The position numbers were made by a program, and so were the translations under genes. Under the pieces are notes generated by a model. The model did not search any database. It worked only from the letters and a program-made list of their open reading frames with translations, and was not told the DNA's origin. Shown here one piece after another: positions 29,274-39,800 of a DNA stretch of 64,000 bases (positions are counted from its first letter, which is position 1; every line of letters starts with the position of its first letter). The stretch lies in the NCBI RefSeq assembly GCF_021495345.1, contig NZ_CP099397.1, forward strand, positions 4,905,001 through 4,969,000, in the 5' to 3' direction. Source of the stretch: Pseudomonas hydrolytica (GTDB lineage Bacteria > Pseudomonadota > Gammaproteobacteria > Pseudomonadales > Pseudomonadaceae).

Positions 29274-30590
29274 TTACAGCAGCGGCAGGGTGTAGCTGAC
29301 GATCAGACGGTTCTGGTCGGCGTCGGCGGTAGAGGTGTTGCCACGCAGCACACCGTGGCGCCAGCCCAGACCCAGGCCCTTCAGGGCACCTTCCTGGAAC
29401 ACGTAATCCAGGGCGATGTCGCGCTCCCACTCCTTGGCCTCGTTGGCGCCAGCAACCTGAATGTTGGTGCCTTTCAGGTAGATCACCGACGCTTTCAGAC
29501 CCGGAGCACCCAGGTTGGCGAAATCGTAGCTGTACTGACCGAAGGTGGTGCGTTCGCCGGCACGGGTAAAGCTGTTAACCAGGCGGTCGGTCAGCAGGTA
29601 CACGCTGGCACCAGCGGAACCTTCGATGCCACCCTGGTTCAGCTGCACGAAGTTGCTGTCTTCAGAAACGCGCTGATGACCCAGCATCACGGCATGGCTG
29701 CCCAGGCTGTAAGTGAACGCGGCGCTCCAGGTGTTGTTGTCGATCTTGCCATCGCCATTACGGGTGTAACCGCCCACCGAGTAGCCGGCTTCTTTACCGT
29801 TCTTGCCATCGGAATTGGTGCGGAAATAGCGCAGATCGGTCTTCAGGGTGCCTTCACCCAGCGCCAGGTTGTGGCCCAGGCCGGCGAAGTGCTGCTTGTA
29901 GTAGTCTTCGAGGTTGGCGTAGTAGTACTGAGCAGTCAGGTCGCTGTTTACTTTCCAGTCACCACCGGCGAAGTAGAACTTGTTGCTGGCTTCGCTGCCG
30001 CCGGCAACCGACAAACCGGTGCTGTTGCTCGAAGCACGGCCTACGGCGTGCTCGATCTGACCGGCAGTCAGGGTCAGGTTGTCGATTTCGTTAGAGGTGA
30101 TCTGACCACCTTCGAACAACTGCGGCAGCAGACGGCCGTCGTTGGATACCAGGATCGGCAGGCGCGGAGTCAGGGTGCCGATACGTGCCTCGGTCTTGGA
30201 AACACGGACCTTACCGGTCAGACCGCCCTTGCTGAACTCATCAACGGCGCTGCCATCGCTTTCCAGCGGGAACAGAGCACCCGGGGTGCGATCACGACCA
30301 GTCTTGTTGGCACGGCCACCGGAGTCCAGCTTCACACCCAGCAGGCCTACCGCATCAACACCGAAGCCTACGGTGCCTTCGGTGAAACCGGAGGTGTAGT
30401 TGAAGATGAAGCCTTGGCCCCACTCCTTCGCTTCACCGTTGTTGTTGGCGGTGTTCTTGGTGTTGTGGTCGAAGTAGAAGTTGCGCAGAGTCAGGTTGGC
30501 CTTGCTGTCACCGATGAAGTCAGCAACGGCTACTTGGCTCAGGCCCAGGGTGCTGGCGGCTACGGCCAGTGCCAGGGAGGTCTTTCTCAT
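29274..30590 (-). CDS. OprD-family outer-membrane porin
   Basis: This 438-residue protein has a signal peptide (MRKTSLALAVAASTLGLSQVAVA). The mature N-terminus DFIGDSKANLTLRNFYFDHN is the OprD/OprE/OprQ signature. Alternating beta-strand pattern runs throughout, and it ends RLIVSYTLPLL, close to the usual aromatic C-terminal strand. It should be an 18-strand, substrate-selective porin for amino acids or small carboxylates. The exact OprD subfamily cannot be fixed by eye, though the N-terminal motif favours the OprE/OprQ side. The ATG at 30590 sits behind GGAGAGAAAC; an extension upstream is not signal-like. Confidence 0.9.
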   Translation of the reverse strand: MRKTSLALAVAASTLGLSQVAVADFIGDSKANLTLRNFYFDHNTKNTANNNGEAKEWGQGFIFNYTSGFTEGTVGFGVDAVGLLGVKLDSGGRANKTGRDRTPGALFPLESDGSAVDEFSKGGLTGKVRVSKTEARIGTLTPRLPILVSNDGRLLPQLFEGGQITSNEIDNLTLTAGQIEHAVGRASSNSTGLSVAGGSEASNKFYFAGGDWKVNSDLTAQYYYANLEDYYKQHFAGLGHNLALGEGTLKTDLRYFRTNSDGKNGKEAGYSVGGYTRNGDGKIDNNTWSAAFTYSLGSHAVMLGHQRVSEDSNFVQLNQGGIEGSAGASVYLLTDRLVNSFTRAGERTTFGQYSYDFANLGAPGLKASVIYLKGTNIQVAGANEAKEWERDIALDYVFQEGALKGLGLGWRHGVLRGNTSTADADQNRLIVSYTLPLL

Positions 30591-30972
30591 TATGTTTCTC
30601 TCCAGTGTGTTTAAGGTGACGCTTCGTCCGGACACAGACTTCGGCACGAAGAGGCAGGCCGGAACGAATGGGGCATACGCACCCGCACGCCAGGACACGG
30701 CTCGAGGCCTGGCCGAAACGGATGCGGAAGAAACTCAGGAAGAACGGAACAACGGCGCGCGCGCAGGGGCAGCCGAGATGAGGCGGGCAGAGTGGTGCAT
30801 GGTGGTGCTCTCACGTCGTTGTTATTTTGCGCCGACATCCCAGCCGGCATCGTCCAGGGCCCTATGCAGGGACCGCGCCAGAATCAGGCAAGGCCATCGC
30901 AAGGCTTCTAGAACAGTAGGTTACAGTTTTTCTGCAGAGCAGTTACCGCTTGATGACCAGGCATGACCGGCA
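30591..30972. other. Non-coding stretch upstream of the porin gene
   Basis: This is about 380 bases between the porin start and the terminator of the diguanylate cyclase gene. It should contain the porin promoter and a long 5' leader. Short ORFs here lack family resemblance and ribosome sites. I found no convincing ANR, Fur or sigma-54 site. The more AT-rich part at 30900-30990 is the likeliest promoter location. Confidence 0.4.
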
Positions 30973-31010
30973 ATTTTCCGCTTATGAGAACCCCCTCTCA
31001 GGCGGAAAAT
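30973..31010 (-). terminator. Hairpin terminator candidate after the diguanylate cyclase gene
   Basis: ATTTTCCGC (30973-30981) and GCGGAAAAT (31002-31010) pair perfectly, with an inner GAG/CTC pair. It starts 11 bases after the stop of the minus-strand gene. The A/T part of the stem replaces a separate T-run. Confidence 0.65.
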
Positions 31011-31020
31011 CGCCAAGCCC

Positions 31021-32004
31021 TCAGCCCAGGACGATCTGGTTCTTGCCCTGGCGCTTGGCCAGGTACATGGCGGCATCGGCGCGTGCATAGAGCGCGTCGA
31101 GGTTGACGTCGGCAGCGCGCATGCTGGTCAGCCCCTGGCTGACGGTGATGCCGAAGCTGACGCCCTCATGCTGGAAGCTCAGGCGTTGCACCTCGCGCTG
31201 CAAGCGCTCGGCTACCTGCAGGGCGACATCCGGTTCGCAGCCGGGGAACAGGGCAGCGAACTCCTCGCCACCGATGCGACCGAACAGGTCGCCGCGACGC
31301 AATGCGTTGGCGCCGCACTGCGCCAGACGCTGCAGCACCTGGTCACCGAGCTGATGACCGTACTGGTCGTTGATCTTCTTGAAGTCGTCGAGATCGAGCA
31401 GCAGGAAGGCCAGCGGGCTGCCGAACTTGCGCGCGTGCTCGAATTCGCGGCGGGCACATTCGAAGAAGTGCCGGCGATTGCTGCTCTGGGTCAGCACGTC
31501 GGTGGTGGCCAGACGATGCAGCTCGCCTTCCAGACGCTTCTTCTCGGTGATGTCCTCGGCGATGCCGACTATCACGCACCCCTGCCCTGCCCCCGAGCGT
31601 GGGCTAACGAAGCACTTGTCGCTGAGCCAGCGCAACTGGCCATCGGAGCGGATGATGCGGTACTCACGAAACTCCACTGCGCCGGTTTCCAGTACCTTGG
31701 CCAGGCTCTCGGCGGCGTAATCGAGATCGTCAGGGTAGATGCTGTTGCGCCACTCTCCGTAGTCGGCCAGCAGCAGGGCCGCGGAACGGCCGAAAATGCG
31801 TTCGTAGGCAGGGCTGACGTAGATCACCCGCTGCTCATCCCAATCGAACGCCCAGAGCGCGGCGTTGACGCTGCCGAGCAGGCTGCTGAACAGCTGTTCG
31901 CGCTCTCGCAGCCGCTCCACCTCGGCACGGCTGTGCAGCAGGGCCAGGGTCAGTTCTTCCAGCTCAGAAACACCGTTGCCTTGATCATCCATCACAGCGG
32001 CCAT
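31021..32004 (-). CDS. PAS-GGDEF diguanylate cyclase
   Basis: This 327-residue soluble protein has a short coiled coil (about 10-35), a PAS sensor (SLLGSVNAALWAFDWDEQRVIYV to VIVGIAEDITEKKR) and a GGDEF domain. The active site GRIGGEEF is intact. An inhibitory I-site, RRGD, lies exactly five residues before GGEEF, so product inhibition by c-di-GMP is expected. It makes c-di-GMP from GTP in response to an unknown PAS ligand. It stands alone, with a terminator downstream. An ATG four codons in is an alternative start. Confidence 0.92.
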   Translation of the reverse strand: MAAVMDDQGNGVSELEELTLALLHSRAEVERLREREQLFSSLLGSVNAALWAFDWDEQRVIYVSPAYERIFGRSAALLLADYGEWRNSIYPDDLDYAAESLAKVLETGAVEFREYRIIRSDGQLRWLSDKCFVSPRSGAGQGCVIVGIAEDITEKKRLEGELHRLATTDVLTQSSNRRHFFECARREFEHARKFGSPLAFLLLDLDDFKKINDQYGHQLGDQVLQRLAQCGANALRRGDLFGRIGGEEFAALFPGCEPDVALQVAERLQREVQRLSFQHEGVSFGITVSQGLTSMRAADVNLDALYARADAAMYLAKRQGKNQIVLG

Positions 32005-32061
32005 CCAATCCCTCGCATAAGCATAAAGTGAGCATAGTGCGAGCTGTTGGACAAAGACAAA

Positions 32062-32081
32062 GGCCCGCCGTTCGGCGGGCC
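32062..32081 (-). terminator. Terminator of the desaturase gene
   Basis: GGCCCGCCG, loop TT and CGGCGGGCC form a perfect 9-bp stem. On the minus strand it is followed by the T-rich TTTGTCTTTGTC. It begins 22 bases after the desaturase stop codon. Confidence 0.8.
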
Positions 32082-32103
32082 CTTGGAGGAAATGCGCAGC
32101 GGT

Positions 32104-33294
32104 TTAGACTGCGGCGGCAGCGGGACGCAGCGAGTAGGTCTTGAGCTGCTCGGCGAACTCGCGCAGCGACTGGATGCCGCTGGCCTCGGCCTCATGCACC
32201 CACTGCTTCATGGCCTCGAGCATGTCGTGGCCGTTGCTGCTGGTCTTGACCCAGATCTGCTGCAGCGCCAGGCGCTTCTCGTAGATCACCTTGAGTGCCT
32301 GGCTTTGCGCCAGCAGGTCGGCGATGCGCGCGTGGTGCTGCTCTTCCAGCAGGCTCGGCTCACGCGACAGCAGGCGCTTGGCACGGCGGAACAGGTGACG
32401 AACGGACTCGTCGGCCTTGGCCACTTCCTGCTTGACCAGCGGTGCGATCACCAGCTTGCGGTACTGCGCCATGATCTGGAAGCGGTTGTTGAGGATGGCC
32501 ATGGCGGTGTCCATGTCCAGGCTGCGCTTGCCTTCGACCCGATGGGCGATGGGCGCGACGCGCTGCACCTGGGCCAGACCGAGGAAGCTGAAGAGCTTGA
32601 TCCAGGCCCAGCCCATGTCGAATTCCCACTTCTTCACCGACAGCTTGGCGCTGTTGGGGTAGGTGTGGTGATTGTTGTGCAGCTCCTCGCCGCCGATCAG
32701 GATGCCCCAGGGCACCAGGTTGGTGGCCGCGTCACGGCACTCGAAATTGCGATAGCCCACGGCATGGCCGAGACCGTTGATCACGCCGGCGGCCCATACC
32801 GGAATCCACATCATCTGGATTGCCCAGACGGTGATGCCGAGCACGCCGAACAGGGCCAGATCGATGATCGCCATCAGCGTTACGCCGCCGATCGGATAGC
32901 GGCTGTAGACATTGCGCTCGATCCAGTCGTCCGGACAGTTCTTGCCGTAGATACGCAGGGTTTCCTGGTTCTTCGCCTCTTCCTGATAGAGTTCGGCGCC
33001 TTTGCGCAGCACGGTGCCCAGCCCCTTGATCACCGGGCTGTGCGGATCATCGACGGTTTCGCACTTGGCGTGGTGCTTGCGGTGAATCGCGGTCCACTCG
33101 CGGGTGTTCTGGCCAGTCGTCAACCACAGCCAGAAACGGAAGAAATGCTTGAGCGCGGGGTGCAGTTCCAGCGCACGGTGCGCGGAGTAGCGGTGCAGAT
33201 AGACGGTGACGCTGACGATGGTCACATGCGTCATCAGCAGGGTCGCAGCGATCAGCTGCCAGACCGAAAGGTCGAGTAAACCGTTGTACCACAT
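32104..33294 (-). CDS. desA: Acyl-lipid/acyl-CoA delta-9 fatty acid desaturase (DesA-like)
   Basis: This 396-residue membrane di-iron enzyme has the three histidine boxes: HRYSAH (34-39), HRKHH (71-75) and HNNHH (206-210). Hydrophobic pairs flank them (SVWQLIAATLLMTHVTIVSVTV and VTLMAIIDLALFGVLGITVWAIQ). It introduces a double bond into membrane acyl chains, adjusting fluidity. A C-terminal helical extension (after about 260) is typical of Pseudomonas DesA. In P. aeruginosa desA (PA0286) lies next to the GGDEF/EAL gene PA0285, and the same pair is divergent here. Box spacing confirms the frame. Confidence 0.92.
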   Translation of the reverse strand: MWYNGLLDLSVWQLIAATLLMTHVTIVSVTVYLHRYSAHRALELHPALKHFFRFWLWLTTGQNTREWTAIHRKHHAKCETVDDPHSPVIKGLGTVLRKGAELYQEEAKNQETLRIYGKNCPDDWIERNVYSRYPIGGVTLMAIIDLALFGVLGITVWAIQMMWIPVWAAGVINGLGHAVGYRNFECRDAATNLVPWGILIGGEELHNNHHTYPNSAKLSVKKWEFDMGWAWIKLFSFLGLAQVQRVAPIAHRVEGKRSLDMDTAMAILNNRFQIMAQYRKLVIAPLVKQEVAKADESVRHLFRRAKRLLSREPSLLEEQHHARIADLLAQSQALKVIYEKRLALQQIWVKTSSNGHDMLEAMKQWVHEAEASGIQSLREFAEQLKTYSLRPAAAAV

Positions 33295-33462
33295 GGACGC
33301 AGATGCCTCTTGAAAGGGAAACGCGGCTTGTCCTACAAGGACTCACCTGGGCGCATTATCGCTGACCCAAGACAGAAAACCAGTTGGTCTTTTAGATAAG
33401 AATGTTTCGGCCTCGAAGCATCTATACTGCCCAGCATTTACCGGGAGCGCAGCCACCAGCCC

Positions 33463-35763
33463 ATGCGTATCGACATCGCCGCCTTGCGCCTGACCCTGGG
33501 CTACCTGCTGCTCGCCGGTCTGTGGATTCTTCTCAGCGACCAACTGTTGACCGTGCTGGGCCTGTCACTGGCCCAGCTGGAACGGCTGCAATCGCTCAAG
33601 GGCCTGATCTTCGTCGGCCTGACCGCGGCGTTGCTGTATCTGGTGCTGCATCGGCACGCCCAGCAGTACCGGCGCGCTCGCCTGCAACTGACCAGCAATG
33701 AGGAGCGCCTGCGCCTTGCCCTGGATGCCACCCGCGACGGGCTCTGGGATTGGGATTTCGCCGCCCGGCGGGTGTTCTTCTCCCCCAGCTACGCCGCCCT
33801 GCTCGGGTTGACCCCGCAGGCGCTTGGCGACACCCGCGATGCCTGGGCCGAACGCCTGCATCCGGAAGACCGCGAGCGGGTGCTGCAGGCACTGGCCGTC
33901 GACCAGCAGTACGACAGCTACGACAACGTTTACCGCCTGCGCCACGCCGACGGCACCTATCGCTGGTTCCACTCGCGCGGCCGCCTGTTGCGCGACGAAG
34001 GCGGGCGGCCACAGCGTTTCATCGGCATCGCCAGCGACATCACCCAGCAACGCGCCAACGACGAAAGCCTGCGCCAGGCTGCGGCCGTATTCGATGCCAC
34101 GCAGGAAGGCGTGCTGGTCACCGACCCCGAGCAGCGCATCGTTCACGTCAACCCGGCCTTCAGCCGCATCACCGGCTACAGCGCCGAAGAGGTCCTGGGA
34201 CAGCACCCCACCCTGCTCAAGTCCGGCCGTCACGACGCCGCCTTCTACCAGAGCCTGTGGCAAGCCCTGCACAATCGTGACGCCTGGAGCGGTGAGGTAT
34301 GGAACCGGCGCAAGAGTGGCGAGATCTACCCGCAATGGCAGTGCATCCGCGTCATCCACGACGAGCATGGGCGCATCAGCCATTACGTCGCGGTGTTCTC
34401 CGACATCACCGCGCTCAAGCGCTCGCAGCGCGAACTCGACTACCTCGCCCATCACGACCCGCTGAGCAACCTGCCCAACCGGCTGCTGTTCACCGAGCGG
34501 ATCGCCCACGCCCTCGAACGCAGCAAGAGCGAGCAACTGCGTGGCGCCGTGCTGCTGATCGATCTGGATCACTTCAAGCACATCAACGAAAGCCTTGGCC
34601 ACAACGTCGGCGACCTGCTGCTCAAGAGCGTCGGCGAGCGATTGCAGCAGGACCTTCCCGGCGGCTGCACCCTGGCCCGCCTGGGTGGCGACGAATTCGG
34701 CCTGCTCAGCGAAACCTGTGCCGGCGCGCCCCAGGCCGCCGAGCTGGCGCAGAACCTGCTGCGCTGTCTGGAGGCGCCCTTTCGCCTCGATGAGCACGAG
34801 TTGTATATCGGCGCCAGCATCGGCATCAGCCTGTTTCCGGATGATGCCGACAGCGTCGAGCAGGTGCTGCGCAACGCCGACTCGGCCCTGTTCAAGGCCA
34901 AGAGCAGCGGGCGCGAGGGCTATGCCTTCTACGTGCAGGAACTGACCGATTACGCCCGTCAGCGCGTGGAGCTGGCCAGCAGCCTGCGCCACGCCCTGGA
35001 CAATCATGAGCTACGGGTGTTCTACCAGCCGCTGCACGACTTGGAGAACGGCAACCCGGTCGGCATGGAAGCGCTGGTGCGCTGGCAGCATCCGCAGCGC
35101 GGCCTGATTCCCCCAGCGGAGTTCATCCCGATCGCCGAAGACAACGGCATGATCGGCCCCATCGATGCCTGGGTGCTGGAGCAGGCCTGTGGCCAGATGA
35201 TGCGCTGGAATGCCGAAGGCTCTGCCCTGCGCTTCGTCGCGGTGAACGTCTCCAGCCGCCTGTTCAGCCGCGGCGAGCTTGATCTGAAGGTGGCCCAGGT
35301 CCTGGCGGAAACCGGCCTGTCGCCGCAGCAGCTGGAACTGGAGGTGACCGAGAGCGCGATCATGGAAGATCCCGATGCCGCCCTCTCCCTGCTGACCCGC
35401 CTGCGCGCCCTGGGCGTGCGCCTGGCCATCGACGACTTCGGTACCGGTTACAGCTCCCTGGCGCGCCTCAAGCGTCTGCCGGTGGACAAGCTCAAGCTCG
35501 ACCAGAGCTTCGTGCGCGGCCTGCCGGACGACATCGAGGACGCCGCCATCGCTCGCGCCGTGATCGCGCTGGGCCATAGCCTGGGCCTGTACGTACTGGC
35601 CGAAGGCATCGAGTCGCCGGCTCAGGTGGACTTCCTGCGCGCCCTCGGCTGCGATTATGGCCAGGGCTATCACTTCGGCCGTCCCGCACCGGTAACCGCG
35701 AACCATGGCGGCACGCCGATGGCGACCGTGGCACAGGCCAGCCAGACCGATACGAGGAGCTGA
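33463..35763 (+). CDS. Membrane PAS-PAS-GGDEF-EAL protein
   Basis: This 766-residue protein has two N-terminal membrane helices (LTLGYLLLAGLWILLSDQLL and LKGLIFVGLTAALLYLVLH) and two PAS domains (about 80-205 and 205-325). The GGDEF domain has an intact GGDEF at 408-412 but no RXXD I-site. The EAL domain has EALVRW at 536 and the ELEVTES and DDFGTGYS motifs intact. Both synthase and phosphodiesterase activities are possible on paper; the complete EAL site suggests net c-di-GMP breakdown can occur. It resembles P. aeruginosa PA0285. It is followed at 2 bases by the REC-HDOD gene and is probably the first gene of the long phosphorelay operon. Confidence 0.92.
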   Translation: MRIDIAALRLTLGYLLLAGLWILLSDQLLTVLGLSLAQLERLQSLKGLIFVGLTAALLYLVLHRHAQQYRRARLQLTSNEERLRLALDATRDGLWDWDFAARRVFFSPSYAALLGLTPQALGDTRDAWAERLHPEDRERVLQALAVDQQYDSYDNVYRLRHADGTYRWFHSRGRLLRDEGGRPQRFIGIASDITQQRANDESLRQAAAVFDATQEGVLVTDPEQRIVHVNPAFSRITGYSAEEVLGQHPTLLKSGRHDAAFYQSLWQALHNRDAWSGEVWNRRKSGEIYPQWQCIRVIHDEHGRISHYVAVFSDITALKRSQRELDYLAHHDPLSNLPNRLLFTERIAHALERSKSEQLRGAVLLIDLDHFKHINESLGHNVGDLLLKSVGERLQQDLPGGCTLARLGGDEFGLLSETCAGAPQAAELAQNLLRCLEAPFRLDEHELYIGASIGISLFPDDADSVEQVLRNADSALFKAKSSGREGYAFYVQELTDYARQRVELASSLRHALDNHELRVFYQPLHDLENGNPVGMEALVRWQHPQRGLIPPAEFIPIAEDNGMIGPIDAWVLEQACGQMMRWNAEGSALRFVAVNVSSRLFSRGELDLKVAQVLAETGLSPQQLELEVTESAIMEDPDAALSLLTRLRALGVRLAIDDFGTGYSSLARLKRLPVDKLKLDQSFVRGLPDDIEDAAIARAVIALGHSLGLYVLAEGIESPAQVDFLRALGCDYGQGYHFGRPAPVTANHGGTPMATVAQASQTDTRS

Positions 35764-35765
35764 GC

Positions 35766-36887
35766 ATGCGCGTACTGATTCTCGAGGACGACCCCTGGAT
35801 CGCCGACCTGCTCAAGCAGATCGTGCTCAGCCTGCGCCCTGCCGCCCGCATCGACTGTCAGGCGCGGGTGAGCGACGCCATCTCGGCCTGGCAACGCGAA
35901 CCCGCCCAGCTGGTGATCGCCGACTGGAACCTGCCGGACGGCAGCGGCACCCTGCTGCTGCAGGCGGTGCGCAGCCAGGATCGCCAGGTGGCCCTGGTGA
36001 TGGTCACCGCGCGCGCCGACCGCGACAGCGTGCTGGAGGTACGCCCGCTGGGCATCAGCGCCTTCATCACCAAGCCCTTCCAGGTGCCCAAGGTGCTGGA
36101 CTGCCTGCGCCGCCTGTTACCCGAGGATGATGAGCCGGCCGTGGCCATCGTCAGCGATCAGGATTTTTCTCACCACCTCGCCGCCTTGCCAGACGAGGAA
36201 ATCGATCTGCCGCTGCGCGACGAACTCTGTCAGCAGCTGCGCGAGGCGAGCGAAGCCCCTGCCACCCTGCAGCAACTCGACGAGCACTGGCAGCAGGACC
36301 CGGCAGTGCAGGCCCGGCTGATCGCAGCGGCCAACAGCAGCCTCTACAACAGTGCCGGGCAGCCCTGCATCAGCCTGGCTGATGCGGTCAAGCGCCTGGG
36401 CGCCGCCACCGCGCTGAATTTGATCCAGGGGCTGGCGCTGCGCCCGGTGGCCAGCCTGCAGGACGCCGATCTGAAGGCGCTGGCGCAGGGGCTCCTGGAG
36501 ACCCAGCTGAACTTGCGACAGCGGGTCGGCGACCTGGCCAAAGCCTGTCAGCTGGACCCCGCGCCGCTGCAGAGTGCCGCCCTGCTGCAGGGCATGGGCG
36601 AGCTGGCCGTGCTGCAGCAGGCGCAGCTCTGGCGCAACCGCGCGCTGCCCCTGAGCGACGCTCAGCTGCAGCAGGCCCTGCGACAACACAGCAGCGAGCT
36701 GGCCAACCGGCTCAAGGCCCACTGGCGCCTGCCCATTCCGCTGCGCGAGCTGATTGGCGCCTGCTATGGCCTGGCGCCGGGCAACACCCGCCGCGAACCT
36801 ATTCTCATGCGTCTGGCCAGCGCCGAACTGCACAGCGCCGAGAGCCAGGAAGTGCAACGCCTGCGCCGTCTGGCCGGGCTGACCTGA
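35766..36887 (+). CDS. Response regulator with REC and HDOD domains
   Basis: This 373-residue protein has an N-terminal receiver (MRVLILEDDPWIADLLKQI, with the acceptor Asp in VIADWNLPDGSG, Thr in VMVTARAD and Lys in FITKPFQ). A C-terminal HDOD domain follows (about 150-330; AVQARLIAAANSSLYNSAGQP, AVKRLGAATALNLIQGLAL). HDOD proteins are signalling scaffolds without a proven catalytic site. It probably takes phosphate from one of the three kinases encoded next. It is 2 bases from the GGDEF/EAL gene and 10 bases from the first kinase gene. Confidence 0.9.
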   Translation: MRVLILEDDPWIADLLKQIVLSLRPAARIDCQARVSDAISAWQREPAQLVIADWNLPDGSGTLLLQAVRSQDRQVALVMVTARADRDSVLEVRPLGISAFITKPFQVPKVLDCLRRLLPEDDEPAVAIVSDQDFSHHLAALPDEEIDLPLRDELCQQLREASEAPATLQQLDEHWQQDPAVQARLIAAANSSLYNSAGQPCISLADAVKRLGAATALNLIQGLALRPVASLQDADLKALAQGLLETQLNLRQRVGDLAKACQLDPAPLQSAALLQGMGELAVLQQAQLWRNRALPLSDAQLQQALRQHSSELANRLKAHWRLPIPLRELIGACYGLAPGNTRREPILMRLASAELHSAESQEVQRLRRLAGLT

Positions 36888-36897
36888 GGCGCGACGC

Positions 36898-39800
36898 ATG
36901 ACTCCGAGGCTGAGCCACCGCTGGTTTGGGCAATGGCTGTTCAGCCGCTGGGACGCCGGCCGCCGGGACGCCGGTCGCTGGATAGTCATTGGCGGCAGTC
37001 TGTGCCTGGCCCTGTTCTTCGCCTTTCTGGGACGCCAGGCGCTCAACGAGCGCGAAGCCCTCTGGCAACTGCAGATGGGCAAGCAGGCGGACATTCAGCG
37101 CATGGCCCTGAACAGCACCCAGCACGGGCTGCAGGAGCGCACGCAGCTACTCGCCGAAACCATTGCCGCCGACGCCTGGGTCACCGAACTGGTGCGCCAG
37201 GCCCACGCCCTGCCGGCGAGCGACCTGGAAGGTCTGGCCAGCATTCGCAGCCAGCTTTACACCCGCCTGGCGCCACGCTGGCGCAACCTGCAGGCGCACC
37301 AGCCGTTTCGCCTGTACGTGCATCTGGCGCCGGACATCAAGGTGCTGCTGCGGGTACACGAGCCCGAACACTTCGGCGACTTGCAGATCGGCTGGCGCCC
37401 CATGGTGCAGGAAGCGCTGCGCAGCGCCAGCAGCCAGGCCGGCCTGGGCCTGACCCGCGGCAGCATCGGCATGCGCGCCATTGCCCCTTTGTTGGCCGAA
37501 GGCAAGCATGGCGCCGAGCAGGTCGGAGCCATCGAGGTGGCCATGGGCGTGCTGGAGAACCTTGCCCAGCTGGACCGCGAGTTCAACAGCGGGGTGGCCC
37601 TGCTGCTGCGCGAAGATCTCCTGCTGGGCTCGGGCAGCGGCGAAGAGTTGCGCGGCCTGGCCAGTGATGCCCAGCGCTGGCAGCTGATGGACTACTCGCG
37701 GCAGCAGGTGCTGGCCTGGCAAGAGCAACGGCGGCTGCCCGCGCCCGAGGAGGGCGACAGCGTACGCCTGCTGGACGACGGCGAGCGCCACTACCTGGTC
37801 AATCAGGTGGCGCTCAGCAGCTACCGCCAGGCTCACCAGCGGAGCGACGAGCCGCTGGCGGTGGCCCTGATCTGGCATGACATCAGCGACCAGTACAACG
37901 TGCACCGGCGCGACAAGCGCTGGCTGGTGATCAAGTGGCTGCTCGCCTGGTGCGGTGCCGAGGCCCTGCTGCTGGGCCTGTTGCGCAGCACCCAGCGCAG
38001 CACCCAGCGCCTGATGCAGCGCCAGCAGGCCGCGCTGCGTGCGCTCAACGAGATCGCCGCGCTACCCAGCCTGAGCCGCACCGAGCAACTGCGCCAGGCA
38101 CTGCGTCTGGGCGCCGAGCATTTCGGCATGCCGCTGGGCATCATCAGCCGCATCGAAGGCGAGCGATACCAGGTAGTGGTGCAGGTCTCCCCCGACGGCG
38201 CGCTGAGCGATGGCCAGCAATTCGAGCTGGGTGATACCTACTGCAGCCTGGCGCTGCAGCAGGACGAGGCACTGGCCATCACCCACATGGCCGACTCGCC
38301 GCATCGACGCCATCCCTGCTATCGCCAGTTCGCCCTGGAAAGCTACATCGGCACCGCCGTGCGCGTGGCCGGCAAACCCTTCGGCACCCTGGCCTTCGCC
38401 AACCCGGAGCCACGCAGGCGGCCGTTCGACGCCGCTGACCGCGACTTTCTCGGTCTGTTCGCCCGCTGGGTCGGCGCCATTCTGGAGCGCCAGCAGCAGG
38501 AACGCGCCGTACGCGCGGCACGCGCCTACCTGCAGGCGGTACTGGACTCGGCCACCGGGGTGTCGATCATCGCCACCGACACAAGCGGCACCATCAGCCT
38601 GTTCAATTCCGGCGCCGAACGCCTGCTGGGCTACGGCGCCGCAGAGATGATCGGGCGCCAGACGCCGGCGATCATCCACCTTGAGGAAGAAGTCCAGGCC
38701 CGTGCCGTCGAGCTGAGCGAGGCCAGCGGCCACGCGGTGGAGGGCTTCGAAGTCTTCGTGCACAACGCCCGCGGCGGCGAGCCGGAAACCCGCCAGTGGA
38801 CCTACCGCCACAAGGACGGCGGCCTGCGCCAGGTCAACCTCACCGTCAGTGCCATATTCGACGAGAACGGTCAGATCACCGGCTTTCTCGGTATCGCCAG
38901 CGACATCAGCGAGCTGCTGCAGACCACCCGCGCGTTGCAGAAGAGCGAAAGCCGCTTCCGCGGCCTGGTGGCCAACCTGCCCGGCGTGGTGTACCGCTGC
39001 GCCAACGATAGCCAATGGAGCATGCGCTACGTCAGCGACGAGATCCGCAACCTCTGCGGCTACCCAGCCAGCGACTTCATCGACAACCGCGTACGCAGCT
39101 TTTCCAGCATCGTTCATCCCGACGACCTGGCCATTACCTTCCGTGCCGGCGAGGCCATCGAGCGCCAGGAGAGCTTCGAGCTCACCTACCGCCTGCGCCA
39201 TGCCGACGGTCATAACGTCTGGGTGCGCGAGAAGGGCCGTGGCGAGTACGACGGCCAGGGCCATCTGCTGTGGGTCGACGGCTTCATCTGGGACATCAGC
39301 GAACGCCAGGCCATGGAGGACGAGCTGCGGCTGAGCCAGCAGCGCTTTCTCAACGCCTTCAACACCGCGCCCCAGGGCATGGCACTGGTCGGCCCGGACG
39401 GCCGCTGGCTGGAAGCCAACGACGAGCTGTGCCGCATGCTCGGCTACAGCCGCGAAGAGCTGCTGGCCTGCACCTACCAGCAGGTCACCCATCCCGATGA
39501 CCTGGATGCCGACCGACAGAACATGGAGGACCTGCTGGCCGGACGGATCAACGCCTACCAGATGGAGAAGCGCTACCTGGACAAGCAGGGGCGCATCCTG
39601 TGGGTCCTGCTCAGCGTGTCGCTGGTACGCGACAGCGAGGGGCGCCCGGTGCATTTCGTCTCGCAGATCCAGGACTTCAGCGACCGCGTCGCCGCCGAAC
39701 GCGCGGTACGCGAGCGCGAACACTACCTCAGCACCCTGCTCGACAACGTGCTCGACGCCATCGTCACCATCGACGAACAGGGCCGTATCGAGACCTTCAA

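Noticed and set aside
30481..30966. Open frames in the porin upstream region
   Set aside because: They overlap the porin start or the non-coding leader, lack ribosome sites and have no recognisable domain.
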